Source: Myxococcales bacterium
Lineage (GTDB): Bacteria > Myxococcota > Polyangia > Polyangiales > Polyangiaceae
Assembly (NCBI GenBank): GCA_020430865.1
Contig: JAGQIY010001278.1
Span: 1-9,543 of the forward strand
DNA length: 9,543 bases
Reading direction: 5' to 3'
Shown in pieces: positions 5,494 to 9,543 of this stretch. The notes under the pieces are model-generated. The model searched no databases and had not been told where the DNA came from. It was given only the letters and a program-made list of their open reading frames with translations. Both the position numbers and the translations under genes were made by a program. Positions within the stretch are counted from its first letter, which is position 1. Each line of letters opens with the position of its first letter.

Positions 5494-5910
5494 ATGAGTC
5501 TCAGAACCTCCCAGCTGCTCCTGATTGCGTTGCTCGGCGGCGGACTGGGAGCCTGGTACGGCGTGCGGACCGCAGCGCGTGGGGACGCGGCGCTGCTGCA
5601 GCGGACCCAGACGGCGGAGCGCAGCGGGGCCGACGCGTACTTCTGCTTCGCACCGCCTGACCGGGCGTACGCGAAGCTCGCCGCGCGCCTGGGTGAGCTC
5701 GAGACTCGAGGGCGCGAGCGCGAAACGGACACCGAAACCGACGCCAGCGTCATCCAGCAGGCCCGAGTTCAGCTGGCGATGCTGAACGAGCGCCTCGGGC
5801 GGGCGGGGCCAGCGAATGCTCAGTGGGCTCGAGCGCTCGAGGGCTGCAGCGGCGAGGCCTGCAAGCGGGAGACCTGGCGCGAGCAGGCGCAGAAGGCATG
5901 CAAGCCGTGA
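5494..5910 (+). CDS. Membrane-anchored four-Cys periplasmic protein, paralog A
   Basis: This 138-aa protein has an N-terminal anchor (about residues 7-24, LLLIALLGGGLGAWYGV) and then a helical domain likely to face the periplasm. Cys are at 51, 118, 123 and 136. The core motifs are YFCFAPPD (49-56) and a C-terminal CKRETWREQAQKAC. Four Cys outside the membrane suggest two disulfides. The neighbouring 5907-6362 gene has the same layout, and the two genes overlap by 4 bp (GTGA), so they form an operon and perhaps a heterodimer. An acidic, Thr-rich stretch (RERETDTETDAS) lies between the halves. There is no strong Shine-Dalgarno site. ATG 5494 is chosen because the signal anchor starts there. 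I do not recognise the family. Confidence 0.75.
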   Translation: MSLRTSQLLLIALLGGGLGAWYGVRTAARGDAALLQRTQTAERSGADAYFCFAPPDRAYAKLAARLGELETRGRERETDTETDASVIQQARVQLAMLNERLGRAGPANAQWARALEGCSGEACKRETWREQAQKACKP

Positions 5911-6362
5911 GCGAGGATACGTCGCCCTCGCGCGGGAAGGATGCCGCGGGGAAACGCACGAGGCGCTGGTCCAAGGTCTACGCGTTTCCCGCGTTCGTCG
6001 TCGGCGCAGGCGTCGGCTTCTTCGTGGCTACGGCGGCTACTTCGCGGGCTGCGGAGCGTTTCCCGAGGCTGCTCTCGGTGCAGCTGGATCACGCGCGCGT
6101 GGTGTTCTGCCACGCGCCGCCGGAGCAGAGCCTGCCCGTCGTCGAAGAGTACGTGAACTGGTCCGTTAGCACCGAAGACCACCTGAGCCGCCACGGAGTC
6201 GAGTTGCTGAGTGAGCAGGCGATCCTCCAGGAGCGCACCGAGTCTCCGAGGGCGGACGCAAGCTGGGAGAAGGCCGAGCGGACTTGCCGCGCCGCGGGGA
6301 ACGCCGCCTGTGGGCGCGAGGCGCTGCGTTCTCTTGCGGAAGCAGCTTGCGCAGCTCGCTAG
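5907..6362 (+). CDS. Membrane-anchored four-Cys periplasmic protein, paralog B
   Basis: This 151-aa protein is a divergent paralog of the gene before it. A basic N-terminal tail (KRTRRWSK) precedes a membrane anchor at about residues 25-44 (YAFPAFVVGAGVGFFVATAA). Then come VFCHAPPE (66-73), matching FCFAPPD of the partner, and a helical part ending in CGREALRSLAEAAC. Cys are at 68, 127, 135 and 148. The last two are 13 apart, exactly as in paralog A. The GTG at 5907 overlaps the upstream TGA, and AGAAGG lies 10 nt before it. ATG 5898 is an alternative start, but its spacing to AGAAGG is too short. Basic residues before the anchor predict N-in, C-out topology. The function is unknown. It is probably translated together with paralog A. 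Confidence 0.75.
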   Translation: MSEDTSPSRGKDAAGKRTRRWSKVYAFPAFVVGAGVGFFVATAATSRAAERFPRLLSVQLDHARVVFCHAPPEQSLPVVEEYVNWSVSTEDHLSRHGVELLSEQAILQERTESPRADASWEKAERTCRAAGNAACGREALRSLAEAACAAR

Positions 6363-6476
6363 GAGCTGGAGCGAGGGCGGCGCCGTGGAGTGGAGCCAGG
6401 CGTGCTGCCGGCGAAACCCGGTAGGGCGTAGTCGCGTTTCGGGCAGGCTGCGGACTCGGGCGTCGTAGGAGACTCC

Positions 6477-7559
6477 ATGAGCAACCAGACTGGGTTCGGC
6501 TGGGCGTTGGCGGGCGCGTTGCTCTGCGTCGCGCCTGGATGTGGCGGAGAGGCAGCGAGTGACCAGACGGGAGTCGGGCAAGCGGGCTCCAGCGGCGCGG
6601 CTGGAGCCGCTGCCTCGGGAGGCACCAGCGGCACGCCAGGGACCGGCGGCAGCTCCGGAGCAGGCGTCGGCGGCGCTGGCGCCGGAGGTGCGCCAGACAC
6701 CGGCGCGGAGGATGCCGCGATCGACGCCGCCTTCGCTGGCTACGCGGAGGCGTATTGCCCCAGCGTTCAGCCATGTTGCGTCGAAGACGCGCACCCGTAC
6801 GACCGGGCTGGCTGCGAAGCGTACGTCGAGGGCGTCGTTCAGCAGCTCAAGGAACAAGCGAACAGCCAGGTGGCGGCTGGACATCACCTGAGCAAAGAAC
6901 ACCTTGGTCGGTGCGTGCAGGACCAGCTCGCCGCGGCGAAGGCCTGCGAGGCAGCTGCGCCCGAGAGCTGCCGCCACATCTGGTACGGCGACCAGCCCCT
7001 GGGAGGGGAATGCGCTGACGTCTCCGAGTGTGATCTGGCCAGCGGTCTGGGGGTGCGCTGTATCCACGACCACGAAGGCACCAAGCGCTGCTTTGGTCAC
7101 GAGAACGTCCAGGCGGGTGAGCCCTGCAACTGGACCAGCGAGCGACCCTGGCCGGAGAAAGGGAACGCGTTCTCGGGTTTGGCGACGAAGGACTACATCG
7201 AGCGCTACTGCGTCGTTTCCGAGGGGAACACGTGCTGGGGCGATGAGTGCGTTCCGATAGCGGGTCAGCCGGGCGATGAGTGTCAGATGTTCTCTTGCGT
7301 GAGCGGCAACTACTGCGCGGAGACGGCCGAGTGCGCTCCCCGGCCCGCCCAGGGCGAAGCGTGTCCGGGCTTCCTCGAGGATGGCTGCGCGAGCGGACTG
7401 TTCTGCAGCGCGGACACCGGCGGCAACGGCATGTGCGAGGCGAAGCGCGCTGACGGAGCCAGCTGCGAGTTCGCGAAGCAGTGCGCGTCTGGCCTCTGCT
7501 TCATGCAGCAGTGCGGGTTGAAGGCGCCCAGCACCACCACCGCCCAGTGTGGCGGTTGA
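6477..7559 (+). CDS. Cys-rich secreted lipoprotein with a Gly/Ala/Ser linker
   Basis: This 360-aa protein has a lipoprotein signal whose lipobox VAPGC puts the lipidated Cys at residue 22. Residues 23-75 are a low-complexity Gly/Ala/Ser/Thr linker that would hold the domain off the outer membrane. The body (76-360) has 28 of the 30 Cys. The C-terminal half has repeated 'GxxC-x(5)-C-x-SGL-x-C-x(n)-C' units (for example GEACPGFLEDGCASGLFC and GASCEFAKQCASGLC), a style common in myxobacterial surface proteins and similar to EGF-like or Dickkopf-type knots. A more helical part with spaced Cys (94-165) comes first. TAGGAG 6 nt before ATG 6477 supports the start. It is probably a disulfide-stabilised outer-surface protein for binding or adhesion. 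No catalytic motif is seen. Confidence 0.85.
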   Translation: MSNQTGFGWALAGALLCVAPGCGGEAASDQTGVGQAGSSGAAGAAASGGTSGTPGTGGSSGAGVGGAGAGGAPDTGAEDAAIDAAFAGYAEAYCPSVQPCCVEDAHPYDRAGCEAYVEGVVQQLKEQANSQVAAGHHLSKEHLGRCVQDQLAAAKACEAAAPESCRHIWYGDQPLGGECADVSECDLASGLGVRCIHDHEGTKRCFGHENVQAGEPCNWTSERPWPEKGNAFSGLATKDYIERYCVVSEGNTCWGDECVPIAGQPGDECQMFSCVSGNYCAETAECAPRPAQGEACPGFLEDGCASGLFCSADTGGNGMCEAKRADGASCEFAKQCASGLCFMQQCGLKAPSTTTAQCGG

Positions 7560-7585
7560 CTCCGGCGGACCTATTGGGCGGGGCG

Positions 7586-7702
7586 CTAGTCGAACACCAC
7601 GGTGGATCCGTCTCCCCGTGTGACCGTGGGAGCTCCGCCTCCCGGCGGATACGTGACCGAATAGGGGAACGCCGCAGGGACGCCTGGGCCATATTGGTCC
7701 TA
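7586..7702 (-). pseudogene. Possible C-terminal relic of a lost minus-strand gene
   Basis: In the gap between 7559 and 7716, the minus strand has 37 open codons between an upstream TAG (7700-7702) and a final TAG (7586-7588). The translation looks like the end of a beta-rich secreted protein, with AFPYSVTYPPGGGAPTV and a final GDGSTVVFD. There is no start codon in a sensible place. The match to a real C-terminus is by feel only. It may be a chance frame. Confidence 0.2.
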
Positions 7703-7706
7703 TCCT
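7701..7706 (+). promoter_or_regulatory. TATCCT -10-like hexamer before the LRR gene
   Basis: TATCCT ends 9 nt before ATG 7716, and there is no Shine-Dalgarno site in between. The same hexamer stands 6 nt before ATG 1880. Its position predicts a leaderless or nearly leaderless LRR-SUKH transcript. No -35 element is clear. Confidence 0.3.
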
Positions 7707-7715
7707 ACGCGCCTC

Positions 7716-9134
7716 ATGGCCCGAGTGACCCCGAAACAGGCCGAAAAGCTGCTCCTCGAGCTGCGCGAGAGCAACGACCGCGGCGCAATCCACTGGTTCT
7801 CCCCCCCTGAACCCGACCCCGAGCAGTGGCCGCCTGGTGCCGAGCTGGCTCCAGAGATCCTGCGAGCGTTCTGGCGTGACGTCTCCCTCGGGGACGAAGT
7901 GGACATACCGGGAGCGCTTCGTCCGCAGGCAGCACTGGCCGCGGAGACGAGCGCCGCGCACGGTCCACCCGAGGAGGCTTCGGGTTCGTTCCCTGGCGGT
8001 TGGCGATTGATGGATCAGCTCGATGGTAGTGCGTTCGCCATCGACGCGAACGAGGCGCTGTGGCGACTTCCAGGGGAGAAGGACCGGAGAGCCGGTAGGA
8101 CGCCTGCTCAGCTGACCAAGAAGTCGGGCAAGCCGCTGGGGCTGGTGGAGTGGCTGCGCGGCCGCGTCGCCGAAGCTCTGTCGCTCGTCCCCGACCGGGT
8201 TGCGGCGGACGCCGAGGAGCTGCGAGTCATCGCCCCCATTCGAAGGCTCCCCGAGGCCTGGTTGCTCGCGGATGGCCTGAAGTCGCTCGTGCTCGGGGCC
8301 ACCCGACTCCGCGAGCTGCCCGCACGACTTGGAGAGTTGACGGAGCTTCGGCAACTCGTGATCGACGCACCGCTCGAAGCGCTGCCACCAGAGCTGGCGC
8401 GAGCGACTCGACTCGAGACGTTGAAGCTCACGAATACCCGCCTCGAGGCGCTTCCCGAGTGGCTGGGTGAGTTCGAAGAGCTGCAGGTCCTGGAGGTGCA
8501 GAGCGGTCCGCTCAGAGAGCTCCCCGAGGCGCTGTGCTCGTCGCCTCGTCTACGCTCGCTCACGCTCAATCAGCTCGCCCTGGAGCGACTACCCGACGCG
8601 CTCGGTCGTTGCTCGGCGCTTCAGGAGCTACACCTGCAGCGTCTCCCGGTCTCGACGCTTCCCAGCCTCGCTGACGTGCCGTTGACCCGGGTCGTGTTGT
8701 CGAGCCTGGAGCTCAGCGCGGTGCCGCCGCTTCCGACCTCCCTCTCCCAGCTGGAGCTGTCCGAGCTGCCTCTGGACGAGCCGGCTCTGGACCGCGTGCT
8801 GTCACCGTTGGAGCGGCTGCAGACGCTCGTGCTCCGGGGCCTGAAGCCTGAGTTGGTTCGCCTGCCGCGACTCCCAGCGCTCGAGACCTTGCGCCTCTAC
8901 GCCTGTGGGCTGCGTGACCTGCCGAGGGAAGTCGCTCAGCTCAGCGCCCTGCGCACGCTGTGTCTGGACCAGAACCCGCTGACGTCCTTGCCTGACTGGG
9001 TATTCGAGCTACCGAACATCGAGCGCCTCTATCTCTACCACACGCCTTTCCGGGAGGAACAGATCCAGAGCTATCGTGCGAGCCATGCGGCGCTGAAGAT
9101 CCAGTGGCTCGCGCCCCTCGGAGACGGCGCGTGA
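7716..9134 (+). CDS. Leucine-rich-repeat protein with a distinct N-terminal domain
   Basis: This 472-aa protein has no signal peptide or membrane segment. From about residue 175 to 450 it is built of LRRs of the bacterial LPxxLxxLxxLxxLxLxx type. 'LP' recurs at 178, 201, 223, 246, 269, 292 and 315, then at 402 and 425, a spacing of 22-23 residues with an irregular middle (about 336-400). Such solenoids bind proteins. Residues 1-160 are a separate region. The stretch SAFAIDANEALWRLPGE, then a TPAQL segment and LVEWLRGR, resembles the end of a SUKH/SMI1 fold, but this is only a suggestion. The start has no Shine-Dalgarno site. The stop overlaps the SUKH gene start (GTGA), so the two are probably made together and may interact. 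LRR proteins near SUKH genes fit immunity or self-recognition roles, which is inferred here. Confidence 0.85.
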   Translation: MARVTPKQAEKLLLELRESNDRGAIHWFSPPEPDPEQWPPGAELAPEILRAFWRDVSLGDEVDIPGALRPQAALAAETSAAHGPPEEASGSFPGGWRLMDQLDGSAFAIDANEALWRLPGEKDRRAGRTPAQLTKKSGKPLGLVEWLRGRVAEALSLVPDRVAADAEELRVIAPIRRLPEAWLLADGLKSLVLGATRLRELPARLGELTELRQLVIDAPLEALPPELARATRLETLKLTNTRLEALPEWLGEFEELQVLEVQSGPLRELPEALCSSPRLRSLTLNQLALERLPDALGRCSALQELHLQRLPVSTLPSLADVPLTRVVLSSLELSAVPPLPTSLSQLELSELPLDEPALDRVLSPLERLQTLVLRGLKPELVRLPRLPALETLRLYACGLRDLPREVAQLSALRTLCLDQNPLTSLPDWVFELPNIERLYLYHTPFREEQIQSYRASHAALKIQWLAPLGDGA

Positions 9135-9543
9135 GCTGGGCTGGCGCAGCGGGTGCCCGACTCTCCGCGCTGCGGGCTGCGGGCACGCGGTGCTTTGGCT
9201 CCGAGGTGCACGGCTTCTTGCTGGCGCCGCCCCTGGCGGGGGAGCAGCTCTCGAGCCTCACCGACTCGGTGGCGCTGCCCGCAGACTACCTCGCCTTCCT
9301 CGAGCAAGCCGGAGCGCATGGCGCCGGGCCGGGTTATGGACTGCTGCCTCCGGTGAACGTTTGCGACTGGGAGCACGAGTTCCCCGCGGCGCATGACTGG
9401 GCACCGAACATGAGCGACCCCGCCGAGCGCGCCGTGGTGGAGGGGCTCGGCGGCGACTACTACAGCGACTTCTGGACCCGTGGCTGCGTCCCGCTCGCCG
9501 ATTGGGGCTGCGGCATCGTGAGCCTGCTGCTCGTGAATGCTCC
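9131..9543 (+). CDS. SMI1/KNR4 (SUKH) family protein, cut by the right edge
   Basis: The visible 137 residues start at GTG 9131, overlapping the LRR stop by 4 bp, and the frame is open to the edge. The motif LPADYLAFLEQAGAHGAGPG (49-68) followed by YGLLPP is the SMI1/KNR4 helix and glycine loop. GCVPLADWGCGIVSLLLVN (118-136) is the typical strand with the GCG turn, which is normally followed by 'GPxxGxVW' beyond the edge. About the last quarter of the domain is missing. SUKH proteins are cytoplasmic and serve mostly as immunity proteins against contact-dependent or polymorphic toxins, often in gene clusters. Coupling to the LRR gene suggests a shared job. No toxin gene is in the window, so the target is unknown. 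Confidence 0.85.
   Translation, partial: MSWAGAAGARLSALRAAGTRCFGSEVHGFLLAPPLAGEQLSSLTDSVALPADYLAFLEQAGAHGAGPGYGLLPPVNVCDWEHEFPAAHDWAPNMSDPAERAVVEGLGGDYYSDFWTRGCVPLADWGCGIVSLLLVNA

Noticed and set aside
7620..7660. GGGAG-CTCCC hairpin as a terminator after the Cys-rich lipoprotein
   Set aside because: The stem is only 5 bp and no T-run follows. It is probably chance in GC-rich sequence.
5820..8354. 844-codon open frame on the minus strand
   Set aside because: It lies opposite four plus-strand genes that have signal peptides, motifs and ribosome sites. Its translation is Arg/Ser/Pro-rich without domains. Long antisense frames are expected in high-GC DNA with strong third-position bias.

Overview
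The window is GC-rich bacterial DNA with strong G/C bias at third codon positions. It resembles a large-genome myxobacterium (Myxococcota, Polyangia-like). The reasons are a Cys-rich lipoprotein with a long Gly/Ala/Ser linker, an SMI1/KNR4 (SUKH) gene coupled to a leucine-rich-repeat gene, many single-TM orphan proteins, and starts without Shine-Dalgarno sites. The organism call is inference. I see no rRNA, tRNA, CRISPR array or recognisable transposase.

Bases 1-4599 look like an eroded accessory region rich in toxin-antitoxin and Fic-type genes. At the left edge is the end of a helical repeat-like gene (1-383). It is interrupted by an in-frame TAG but stays readable to 539. A shrunken, frameshifted second copy of the same DNA lies at 1543-1779. 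An intact TacA/TacT-type module sits between the two copies: an RHH/DUF1778 antitoxin (726-1001) and a GNAT toxin (985-1515). Next come a 47-residue antitoxin N-terminus (1880-2023), a minus-strand lipoprotein (2044-2784) and a minus-strand Fic AMPylase-type gene (2919-3797). The Fic gene keeps its catalytic core and C-terminal winged helix, but its N-terminal region appears deleted and partly inverted. Upstream of it are an AT-rich pair of palindromes (3840-3892), a possible small minus-strand gene (3866-4078), a 66-aa membrane miniprotein (4146-4346) and a second antitoxin-like N-terminal fragment (4357-4596).

Bases 4600-9543 are compact and all on the plus strand. They hold a clear YghU-type glutathione transferase-like gene (4600-5436), then two overlapping genes for divergent paralogous membrane-anchored four-Cys proteins (5494-5910 and 5907-6362). 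After these come a 30-Cys secreted lipoprotein (6477-7559), a 472-aa LRR protein (7716-9134) and a SUKH-family protein that runs off the right edge (9131-9543). The LRR and SUKH genes overlap by GTGA and are probably translated together. SUKH proteins are best known as immunity proteins of polymorphic toxins, so this pair is a candidate protective or sensing unit.

The least expected points are the TA module between damaged direct repeats, the rearranged Fic N-terminus, the four-Cys paralog pair, the coupled LRR-SUKH pair, and several starts with a TANNCT-like hexamer 6-9 nt upstream, which suggests leaderless transcripts.
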